The translations under genes were made by a program, and so were the position numbers. Below are positions 34,980 through 45,023 of a stretch of DNA of 64,000 nt, one piece after another. The notes below the pieces were generated by a model. That model was not told where the DNA came from and did no database searches. It saw only the letters and a list, made by a program, of their open reading frames with translations. Each line of letters starts with the position of its first letter. Position 1 is the stretch's first letter. Source of the stretch: Oenanthe sinensis (lineage: Eukaryota; Streptophyta; Magnoliopsida; Apiales; Apiaceae); the NCBI GenBank assembly GCA_028671895.1, contig CM053806.1, forward strand, positions 16,379,001 through 16,443,000, written 5' to 3'.

Positions 34980-36336
34980 TGTTGGTCCCTAATATTGTAA
35001 AGGGGGGGGGTTGAATAGAATATCTGAATTTAATCGTGAAATTTCAAATTTAAAAATATTATTTTAAATAATCACGAAATATTAATTTTAATGAAATACT
35101 ATTCAAGCAGAAGATATAATTTTAAACTTGAAAAATATTACAAAATTAATATGATGAAAAGTGTTTATAATTGATAAAATATTCTAGAACGATTTTTACA
35201 TGAATTGTTCTTGTTTAAAAATTATATTTCAAACCAGCACAGAAAGTTTGTAAATTTTACAATGTAGACAAATTACTGAATTTGAATGTTTTCAACAACG
35301 TAAATAATGAAGACAAGAACAACATATTTATAGAGGTTGAAGCTAGCAAGACATTTAAATAAAACTTATTTAAAAAATCATAAAGACTTTATAAAATAGT
35401 CTTTAAGACTTTTCAAATTAGTTGGACAATACTTTTTCACTTGGTAAAACTTTTAAATTGTTGGTAAGACTTTTTAAAAAGTCTTATTGAATTAATTCGA
35501 TAAGACTTTTAATTAAAGTCTTATTGAATATTTCGGTAAAACTTTTTTTAAAAAACTTAAAAGAACTCGGTAAAACTTTTGAGAAGTCTTATTTGCATAT
35601 TTTGGTAAGACTTTCTAAAGTCTTATTGGATTAATCCGATAAGACTTTCTATAATTATGCAGTAAGATTTTTTTTTAAATGTAAAATAAAAATGTCCTTT
35701 TTAACTTAATTAATTCCACCAATTTTAATTAATTAATTTATAAATTAAATCAATTCAATATAAATTAATTTAAGTAGATACATTAAATAATTAATTATCT
35801 TTTGATAATAGAATTAATTTAGTTTCTTCACTACACAACCACTGTAGATTTGACTTGAATCTTTCTGTCTTCACTATCTTCTGTCTGAAAATCACTTGAG
35901 CTATGTGATGAATATTTATTAAATTAGTTGACACACAAATATACTGTCTGGTTCATTTGTGCCATACTAAAATAAACATTCTTCACCTTTTAACTTTTAA
36001 AAGCTATGATCTTCTGTCTTGTTTTCGCTTCTAACTTTGTATCTAATATTTCTTTTCTTGGAATCTTTTTGTAGTAGTCACTTGGAATCTTCTGAATCTT
36101 CTGAAGTCTTCTGAAATACTACTTCTTTATTTTTTACCGAGCTTGAACATATTAATGAACTTCTTTCGATGAAAAGTAGCAACCTCATAAAAATATTTCT
36201 GACAATCTGATTCTTTGTGTCTAGTTTACTTTCTTCGTTCTGTTTCCTGTTATCATATTTATTATTTATTGTTTTTTCTTATCTGAGTTGAGTTGTCATT
36301 TAATTATTACAAATAAGTCTAGTCATATGCCCTTTA
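34980..36336 (-). mobile_element. Solo LTR of a Sirevirus-like copia element
   Basis: It begins TGTTGGTCCC with the same G-run (34999-35008) and gtgaat/ttgaat context as the LTRs of A, B and D, and ends CATATGCCCTTTA, parallel to CCTATGCCTTTCA in B. The 5-bp duplication tatgt flanks it at 34975-34979 and 36337-36341. No primer site, PPT or internal sequence is attached, so LTR-LTR recombination has removed the rest. 35390-35680 holds an irregular palindromic repeat of AAGACTTT/AAAGTCTT. Confidence 0.85.
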
Positions 36337-36341
36337 TATGT

Positions 36342-36961
36342 TATTTTATAATGATATTTGTATATTAATATTCATAAACTTTAATGATATATTAAATAAA
36401 AATTATAGGTTAAGTATGATTTTTAAAATAGAAAATATAAAATATAATTTAAATATAATATAATATTATCCATGAGAAGTTGTATAAAAGGAGAACCACC
36501 AGGGGTTAGAGTTGTAAGTATGATATATATATTTTTTAAATATGAATTTATTAAAATTGAATAGTTAAAATCATTTCTATGGTTCATTTTCGACCAAAAC
36601 TTTTAATTTTTCTACTATAATAATATAGTATAGATAGATATATACGCAACAAACAAGAAAAAATAAATTAAAAAAAAGTACATCAAATATATTTTAAATT
36701 TATCAATTAAAATTAATTTTAAATTGAAAATTTTAAATATAGAAAAACTTCTCATTTATGTAAACACGAGTCTTTCATGTTAGACTACTAGACGACACAA
36801 TCCAATTAAATTGGATTGGTTTTTTAAAATCTATCGATTCGCCCAATCCGGTCCGTGTACGCCCCTTACACGTAAGCATACCCAAACAGGCTGTGAGTCT
36901 TTCATATTAGACGTAGACCATCAAGTCAACTTTTATAACTGAGTGAGAGCATTTCCCAGCC
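36342..36961. other. AT-rich intergenic stretch
   Basis: Contains the third partial copy of the 147-bp repeat at about 36455-36510. No gene seen. Confidence 0.4.
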
Positions 36962-36969
36962 CCATCCTC

Positions 36970-37518
36970 TAGGGGTGAGCAACGGGTCCGATCCGACCCG
37001 AACCGAACCGGACCCGAAAGAACCGAGAACCGAATATAAGAATTTTTCAAAACCGAACCGGACCCGAAATTATGTTAGAACCGAACCGGACCCGAACCGT
37101 GAATTACGGTTCGGTTCGGTTCCAACCCGAAAGAACCGAAATGTATATATTTTTTATTTTATTGGCTGGGAAATTTACATTATATAATAAATCTTTCTAT
37201 TTAATGAATGTAAAGCAATCTACTTTCCATTTTATCATTTGCCTGCATTCTTGACAACTAAAAGACCCACTTAAAATTTCATATAAACTATTTTTATTAT
37301 TATTATATATATATATTATTTAAATGTATTATATAATATCGGTTCGGTTCGGTTCTTTCGGGTTTTGGATGTCGAGAACCGAACCGAACCGAGAACCGAA
37401 CTTTTCTAAATTTTAGGACCCGAACCGGACCCGATTTATGGAAGAACCGAACTAGACCCGAAATTTCGGTTCGGTTCAGTTCGGTTCCCGGTTCTAACCC
37501 GAAAAATGCTCACTCCTA
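36970..37518. mobile_element. hAT-type MITE with GGTTCGG/CCGAACC inverted arrays
   Basis: The left end TAGGGGTGAGCA and right end TGCTCACTCCTA are inverted repeats. The 8-bp duplication ccatcctc flanks it at 36962-36969 and 37519-37526; eight bases is the hAT signature. Both arms carry many copies of gaaccgaaccgg and its complement, giving a long imperfect hairpin. The centre is AT-rich and there is no transposase. Confidence 0.88.
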
Positions 37519-37526
37519 CCATCCTC

Positions 37527-38390
37527 ATTATTCGTTTTACACCCGGTTCTCCATTTTTGAAAATTTTAGGAAATGAAAAATTGTCCCCAAATATGCGGAC
37601 TTACTTTTCATCTCCATCCCATTTTCTATATAATTTATATATATATATATAAGAGGTGTGATAAATGATAAAATAATATTGAAGGTGGTTAAAGTTATAA
37701 AGAGAAGTGAATGAAATAATATAAATGAAAATAGGGATAGGGATGAGAAATGAAATGTAAGAAATTTTTGAAAAATAAATATAATTTGAGGATAATTTTA
37801 TAATCTTTTATCAAAAAGCATACGCTGGAAAGGACATGTCTCATTGGGAATACTTTTATTAAAAATGTAACTAATCGACGTGACAGATAAAGTATACGCA
37901 CTTGGCAATGTTTTTGGTATAATCTTTTCGGTCTCTAGCTTTTATAAACTTGTCCAAATAATTGTGTTTCACGGCAATTTTATAATATATTTTAAAATTT
38001 TAAAATTTATTTTTAAAATTTAAAATATTTAATAAATAAATAATCACAGTACACTATATAAATTTATCAAAAAATTACTTATTCAATTGATTTTTGAAAG
38101 AATAAATATTCATTTATCATATATGATAAAATAAATAAAACATTATATAAAACTAATTTTGTAATTTTAAAAAATTTTAAATTAAAATAATTTCATTTTT
38201 AATATAATTTTAAAAATCATTATATCTATTACCATTGTATATTTTTATTCAAAATTCAAATAGTAATTTATTTTTAGAAATATATATAAATTAAAAATAT
38301 TTAATTGAATGTAATTCATGATTTATTAGATGTTGGATGTAAATAAATTTATTGTGAATTAATTTTGTGATACTTGGTCTTTAATTTACA
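37527..38390. other. Very AT-rich intergenic region
   Basis: No coding potential; short AT and A-run low complexity only. Confidence 0.4.
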
Positions 38391-38439
38391 CTAGTTTATA
38401 TCATGTGCAATGTACGGACGGAATTTTTTAATATCTTTT

Positions 38440-39045
38440 ATATGATTTGAATTTAGTTTTATTTATATAATAATAATTGAAAATTTATTTAATATTATAT
38501 GTATATATTTATATATAATTTATTTATATTTATATTTTAATAGAATAATGTTTGTGTGTGTTGTATAGAGATATATTTTAGTTATAAGATTAATGTGAGA
38601 TATTTTAATTAAGAGATTAATGTAAGATATATTTTAGTTAGAAGATAATATTTTAAAATTAAGTCCAATAATAAATTAACTATCCGACCCAAATACCGAC
38701 TCATTACTAAACTTCAATGTTTTGGATTTAATAATGATTTGAATTTACTTTTATTTATATAATAATAATTTAAACTTTATTTAATATTATATGTATATAT
38801 TTTTATATAATTTATTTGTATTTATATTTTAATAGGATAATATTTGTATATTTTTTATATAGATTTATTTTAGTTAGGAGATTAATGTTAGATATTTTAG
38901 ATAACAAATCAATGTGAGATGTATTTTAATTAGGAAAATAATATTTTAAAATTAGACTCAATAATAAAAACTATCAGGCCTAAATATTGACGGATTACCA
39001 ACAAAATTTCAATATTTCGGCTTTAATAATATAATTAAATAGATG
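38440..39045. repeat. Imperfect tandem duplication, ~290-bp unit, two copies
   Basis: The block beginning 'tttgaatttagttttattta' (about 38447) recurs at about 38740. Both copies contain 'atgtatatatttatat', 'attttagttagaaga/attttaattaggaaa' and 'aattaag/agactcaataataa'. Directly left, 38391-38394 (ctag followed on the minus strand by T) resembles a Helitron 3' end read on the minus strand, but no 5' end could be identified. Confidence 0.55.
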
Positions 39046-39075
39046 AAGATAAAAAGAGAAAAAAGGAGGGAAGAA

Positions 39076-39272
39076 ATGGAAAGCAAACTCACGTCAACTA
39101 CCGAGGAGATCAGCAAATTGCAAGAGAGGAACTACTTTGAGAAATACAACGATATGATTTTCTCGAGGAGATGTTGCAAGTCGTTTTAAAAGGAAATGAT
39201 CGGCCAGGTAAAGCCGGAATAGATTATTTGAGAAAGGTTTCGGAATCAACGCTAGAAGCTTCTAGCTGTTAG
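39076..39272 (+). pseudogene. Unidentified gene scrap with one frameshift
   Basis: ATG 39076 opens a charged, helical stretch (MESKLTSTTEEISKLQERNY). Around 39165-39172 the frame must shift by one base to continue as EMLQVVLKGNDRPGKAGIDY and end at the stop 39270-39272. The composition is unlike the AT-rich surroundings and both halves read like real protein. I do not recognise the family. It may be a piece of a host gene captured by a transposon or a decayed gene. The context (duplicated AT-rich repeats, possible Helitron end) favours capture. Confidence 0.4.
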
Positions 39273-39475
39273 TGTGGTGTGCTATGGCAATATATTATAG
39301 TTTTAGAAACATTATTTATTACATCATATTTTATTTAATTATACAATATAATTTATTGTGTCTTTGTTTACTGCTATATAAATGTTAGCATAATAAAAGT
39401 TTTTAGAAATTTGATGCAAATTATATATAATTCAAGTATATGACTTGAATATGAGATAATATAATTTAAGTGTAT

Positions 39476-40860
39476 TGTTATAATCAGGTTTTGATATAAG
39501 GATTTATTGGGCTTCTCCAAAAGTTGGGTCTAGTTTAAAGAAATGGGTCGCCCCAGACTACGAAGGACGCACCCTTCATGGTCTGGTAAGGGCGCGCCGT
39601 TAGACCCTTAGGCTTTTGAGCCTAAGTCTGGTACTGCGGGGCGAGACGATGGTTTACTTGGGAGGTTTATGGTGTTGGGTTTCAGCACCAGAGTTGCAAG
39701 TCAAGCATGGGGCTTGGCGTTAAGGTGAAGTTGGGGGCACATGGGGCACACATGGGATGCATGGGACACTTGTGACTTATGAGGGCACTTGCACGAGTTG
39801 GATATGTCAAAGGCTTAGATCATGACAACGGAGGCAAAGGAATGCATAGCCAGACACACACACACAGAGAACATGTATTGTGGGCACACTTGATTCTAGA
39901 GGGGTCACGCAGCATGGCGCAAGGGTAAGAGAGGCAGGATTGGGTGAGACTTGAACAAAGGCACGACCAGCTTAATGAAGAGTCATCATTCACCATTAGT
40001 CCTCAATGACACAGAGGCGACATGGCAGACGAGTCTTAAGGAGTCAGACATGGAGGGCTTAGCTAAAGCATGGTTTTATGGTGGAGCTGGATAAGTGATG
40101 CAATCAGTTGGGCCAGGGTTGGAGTATGATGCAGGCATGACATGGATTCAATGTGCAAGATGGACTTGGGCTTATACATATCATATGGATGGGCTTAGCT
40201 TACAAATAAGGAGAGTAAGCTAGAGCATATCATATTTGATATGGTACAAGGCAATATCTTCTAATGGCGGAAATCAAGGGATATGATTCAGCATATCTTA
40301 GAGAATATTCTAGAAGGAGGATTATCCTTGGAAATATTCTAAAAGGAGGATTTCATGGGAGTGTATCAAGGAAGATCTTCGCTATAGATGGAAAGTTTGG
40401 ATGGGTTTGAGCCATCCAAAGCCCGCTTAGCTGCCTATATAAGGAGGAGCTACTTCATTCTCATTCATAGATAGAGATTCAGCAATTCACTCATAGTTTG
40501 AGAGACACTTATAGAGAGAAGTGAGAGCAAAATACAGAGAGAGCTATATAGAGTTCTAGAGAGAGAAAGAGCTTTGTAGTGATGCACTCTTGTATTGCTA
40601 ACAGTTAGTGGGTAGTTGTGTCGAGTTGTGACAAGCATGCCTAGATTGTTAGATCCTTTTTGTGGAGTAATAAAAAGGTTGGGGGTTCCCCGTATATGCT
40701 CGTCTTGTTTTTATTGTAAAGATGTTACTAACCCATTTTGCAGGCAAAGAGTTGTGGAGACTAAGGTCCAAGGGTTAGTTGCGCATTGCTGACCAGGCTC
40801 TAGGCGTAGGGTTGGTGCATCATTCAGCCAAAAGTTTTGAAAAATTAGTCATCGGTCGAC
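39476..40860 (+). other. LTR-like promoter module, unclassified
   Basis: A stretch of higher GC than its surroundings starting near TGTTATAATC. It has a TATA box at 40436-40442 (TATATAA), a purine-rich leader with many gagag runs (40500-40575), an AATAAA-like signal at about 40667-40673, and then 'ggttgggggttcccc'. This order is like U3-R-U5 of an LTR, but I find no second copy, primer site or target duplication. No coding frame of note. It could be a solo LTR or a TRIM. Confidence 0.4.
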
Positions 40861-41087
40861 GTTTCCGCACGGCTGTGTGACACACGCCCTTGTTCTAACC
40901 GGGGTTGCGTAACTTCGTCTATTTCTGTCACTTTGATATCTAGTGTGATAACAGAGATTCTTGAAGGCCCTCGGGGGATATTTGTTGAATTCAGATGATT
41001 TTGTGGATGCATGCTATAAGAAGGATACTTATTGTGACTCCCGCAACCCAGGAATATATTAGAAACCTGCGTCATTTCCAAACTGCC

Positions 41088-41090
<3 letters not shown>

Positions 41091-41129
<39 letters not shown>
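41091..41129. repeat. (TA)n microsatellite
   Basis: Uninterrupted TA dinucleotides. Confidence 0.95.
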
Positions 41130-41131
<2 letters not shown>

Positions 41132-41575
41132 AAAGTAGTCTAAACTTTTTTTAAAAAAAAGTAGTCTAAACTCAATTTAAACAATGTCTACAATTTTATG
41201 TCTCAATAAATCATAAATACGGATACAAACTACAATCCAATATTTTACTATAGAATTTTACACATCTTCACCCGGAGTACTTACTTGAGTCTATCAAATT
41301 ATTAACACTTCGTAACAATCCTTCTCGATAATTCTATCATCTAAGATTTGATCAAATAAGGGTAAGCTAGACAACTCATTAAACATATACTATACTATTC
41401 AACTGAAGTTTATCCAAAAATCAGCAATTTCCATTCATCAAAAATTTAACAAAACAATCAATAATAATTAGTCAAAATTGTCACAAATAATTAGTTCTTC
41501 AAAATCAAACACTGAGTATCAAACAAGATAGGTTCATCGGTTCATCAATTCATTAATTGGGTTCCTGTTGGATCA
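41130..41575. other. AT-rich intergenic stretch
   Basis: Nothing recognised; flanks the LTR of element C. Confidence 0.4.
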
Positions 41576-42978
41576 AATCAAGCCTACTGTATTATATTTA
41601 CTTGTCATGTTATAACACATCTAGAATATCTGTAATAGGTTGATGACTTAGTTTCTTATAATGCATATTTACATATAGAAGTATGTTTCTATTACAATTC
41701 CAAGTTTGTAATTAAAGGTCAAGAATAAAGTCTGATATAAGATTCAAGATGGATCATGCATCAAGGCAAAGAAGAGTTCAACAAAATAAGGAATGCAATA
41801 CGAGAATTCTTCTAAGTCAAGTATCCAATCGAGAAGTCACCCTGGTAGAGAAGTCAGATGTGCAACTGGTAGAAAAGTCTTAAAATGACTAAGTGTTGGA
41901 TGCATTCGAGAAGTGAAATGGTATAGTCATTTGAGAATTCAAGTTATGAATGCATTCGAGAAGTCAAGCCTCATAGCCATTCGAGAAGTCCAGTAAGCAA
42001 TAAATTGAGAAGTCAGCTAATGAAGCAATCGAGAAGTCTAAGGAAGAGGATGATTGAGAAGTCAATGTTAGTAGACTATTCGAGAAGTCTAGGCTGAACG
42101 AGAAGTCATCAAAGCCTCATCTAATCGAGAAGTCTAGACAATCGAGAAGTAACAAGTCAAAGCTAATCGAGAAGTCTCTAAAGTAGTCGATCGGTCTCGA
42201 GAAGTCTAGGCTGAACGAGAAGTCATCAAAGCCTCATCTAATCGAGAAGTCTAGACAATCGAGAAGTAACAAGTCAAAGCTAATCGAGAAGTTTCTAAAG
42301 TAGTCGATCGAGAAGTCCATATCATGACTTCTCGAAGAGCAATGCAGTTGAGTATTCGAATGTTTCAAACAGCTAATTTCAAGGAGATTTCCAGAAGAAC
42401 AAGACAAGTAATTTGAAGCACTGTCATGATCAAGATTAGTCAAACCTGTGAAGACAGTGACAAGTCTATAATGAAACTTGAAAGAAGAACAAGACATAGA
42501 CAGAAGATAAGATAACAAATGGGATAGACTGTCAAGTGAAAGACTTAGCTAAAAATGGAATGGTGTAAAATATAAAGTTTGCTTTGTCTATTTCTAGTTT
42601 TAGTTAACTAGACCTATGAAAGCAGGTGCTAATGAGACATGTTGTCTATATAGCTAAGTGCACAGCTTTATAGGTTAGTAAGTTGAATATAGTAATTATA
42701 TTCACTCATTGTATCTTTCAAGAATAAGAAGCTGAGATTCATATCAAGAATCTCATATTTGTAGCAGTTTAATCTGATACAATATTAGTTTGAAAGTTAA
42801 ACTGTGTGTTTCTATTTCTTCTATTTCCGCAATTCTCAAGAATACACTATATAGTTAATCAAACTAGAAACATATCACCATTCATAGCTTATTCAGTTCA
42901 TCAAAGTAAAAAGTTTTAAAAGTTTAACATATACATTCACCCCCCTCTGTATAAGTTTCTCATTACTCATTTCTAACA
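41576..42978 (+). repeat. 5' LTR of element C (copia, Sirevirus-like)
   Basis: It ends ...TTTCTAACA, two bases before a tRNA-iMet primer site, exactly as in A. The C-run (42948-42953) near the 3' edge matches the group. The start at TGTTGG (41576) is my best estimate because the second LTR lies outside the window. Confidence 0.7.
41820..42325. repeat. CGAGAAGTC short-repeat array in the LTR of C
   Basis: About 25-30 copies of 'cgagaagtc' at irregular 10-35 bp spacing, including a ~110-bp segment duplicated in tandem (about 42088-42190 and 42197-42300). Confidence 0.85.
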
Positions 42979-42980
42979 AG

Positions 42981-42992
42981 TGGTATCAGAGC
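42981..42992 (+). other. Primer binding site of element C (tRNA-iMet)
   Basis: TGGTATCAGAGC two bases after the LTR end. Confidence 0.9.
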
Positions 42993-43028
42993 ACATGCTG
43001 TTGACATACAAACAGTACAAAGAACAAA

Positions 43029-43225
43029 ATGAGTTCACATAAACTGAACAACATCAAGATTCCTCCATTTGACATAAAACACTACATTCTATGGAAAAAT
43101 AAAATACTGACATTCATCAAGATTACAAATTACATGCATTAAAATCTTGAAGAATGAACCTTCCATGCCTGTGACACTAGTTCCTGAATCAACTAGTGGC
43201 TTAGAGGTAATACCAGCTGCATGGG
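43029..43225 (+). pseudogene. Element C gag, N-terminal fragment
   Basis: ATG 43029 starts MSSHKLNNIKIPPFDIKHY, clearly homologous to the gag start of A (KIPPFDAQHYDEW). A stop and frameshift occur near 43137-43141, after which the frame reads PVTLVPESTSG. The gene is cut at 43225 by element A (flank atggg). The remainder should lie beyond the 3' LTR of A, outside the window. Confidence 0.75.
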
Positions 43226-44483
43226 TGAAAGGCATAGGTGTACCAACTTGTAACACTTAATTACTATGTAACTCAACTAGGTAAAAGATAAAACAACAGC
43301 AAAACAAGAGAAACTGAAGAAGCACATGGAATCAATCAACTGAAGAAATGGTAATGATACTTGGTAACTACAAGTAACTAATTTGATTAATCCAGAATGC
43401 CTAAGTGAGAAGAAGTTCAATCTCAGTATTGCTCATGCCCTAACTTATCTAATGGAGAATCAAATTAATGTCAAAGAAGTATCAAGAAGACCAAAGTGAT
43501 TCCATGTAATGCATCTCAACAACTGGATAATGTAAAGATTAATCAACAAATGAGAACTGACATTCAGAAGCAAGAACCCCTTCAAGACTAGTCACTTATG
43601 AACCAGACCATTGCATCAAGTGTCAGGACATTGAAGGTAAGTTCATGTCAGTGATAGAAGATCTCATTTGAATGGAGTGAGGAAAAGAAATTGAAGAAGC
43701 TAGGGAAACTTACTCATAAAGGTTAATCCACAATTAGTCACTAAAGAAAGTCAACATTGAATGAGTACATTGTTGCCAAGGCAAATGTCGATCCATAGCA
43801 GATCGAGATGCGGATCGAGATTTATAATTAAAGTAAAACATCAAGGCAAATCTCGATACATGATAGATCGAGATCGAGATCGAGATTCTCACAGATTAAG
43901 ATCGAGATCCTCACAGATCGAGATCGAGATTTTCATAGATCGAGATCGAGATTTTCTCAAATCGAGATTGAGATCGAGATTGAAATCCAAGATCGAGATT
44001 GAGTTGGATCCAGGCCGAGATCGAGATGCGGGTTGACATGTAGTATTCAATGTTCAAGGGACAAGTGGCTTATTGTGAACGGTTGATCCAGAGTGGTTGG
44101 GAGAGTACTTTTTGTTGTCGAGTCCTGATTGAGCCACGTACACAAAAAGGACAAGATCAAGTCTACACGACATTATAAAAGTAGCACTTTGTTTTATTTG
44201 TAAAAATAGCAATCTCTGTATTTTCTACTGAATATTTTTCAAAGAGAGCATTTACTGTAAAAAGAAAGTGAGAGAGAGGATCAGTTGAATCAAGCTTTAA
44301 TTGCTGTATTTATTGTTCAACTGATTATGATAGTTTTATGAATGTTGTAGCAAATCCTTCAATGAATATAAAGATATATTCTTGAAATTCTGTGTCATCA
44401 TTTATTACCTGCATTTATTTTATATTCTCTCATTATTCGAAACAGTTGTATTCACCCCCCTCTACAACACTTTGGACCTAACA
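43226..44483 (+). repeat. 5' LTR of element A (1258 bp)
   Basis: TGAAAGGCATAGG...GGACCTAACA. Closely related to the LTRs of B in inverse orientation. It includes a GAGATC/GATCGA hexamer array at about 43795-44035, and the frame 43761-44036 through it is an artefact. Confidence 0.88.
44174..44181 (+). promoter_or_regulatory. TATA box of element A LTR
   Basis: TATAAAAG; the same sequence occurs at the same relative position in the B LTRs (minus strand, 60672-60679). Transcription would start about 30 bp downstream. Confidence 0.65.
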
Positions 44484-44485
44484 AT

Positions 44486-44497
44486 TGGTATCAGAGC
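44486..44497 (+). other. Primer binding site of element A (tRNA-iMet)
   Basis: TGGTATCAGAGC, two bases after the LTR end. Confidence 0.92.
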
Positions 44498-45023
44498 TTC
44501 CTGTTAAACACATCTAACAGAGATCCTACTGTGTTGTTTGAGTTGGTTCTTGAAAATCCCAGATCTATTTTTTTTGAAGTTTGTGCCGAAAGCTTCTATT
44601 TGGTTCTTCATGAAAAGTTCATAGATCTAAAAAGTTCTGAGTCCTGGTGTAAGGAATATTTGTACAATATTTCAAAAGGTTGTACTTAAAGAGCTTTGTG
44701 GGTTTTTCTTGTGGTCAAAAATCTGGTTATAAAAGAATATTTGATTGGTTGACTAGGTAACTTGAATCAACTGGTTGACTAAACAAAAAGGTCACTTTCG
44801 AACTTCTGTCAACCAAAAAGTGGACAACCTTTTTATTTGGAATTGAAAATTTTATGGACCCTGCCACTGTTCCTGTGATTAAAACTAACTTGCTTGAATC
44901 TTAAGTGCAAAACCCATTGGATATTAAGTGTTGGATATTTAAAGTGAGATAATCAATTTTTCAAGTAAATACAATTTATTGTAATTTGAAAAGTGTATTA
45001 TCTTAATTTTAAACTTCATTAAA
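44498..45023 (+). other. Untranslated leader of element A
   Basis: About 525 bp between primer site and gag, no conserved frame. The matching leader of B is 59866-60348. Confidence 0.6.

Noticed and set aside
43761..44036. Ser/Arg- or Asp/Arg-rich frames in hexamer arrays (also 48604-48807, 54519-54820, 60951-61154)
   Set aside because: They are mechanical translations of GATCTC repeats in LTRs or spacer, present on either strand, without start context or conservation.
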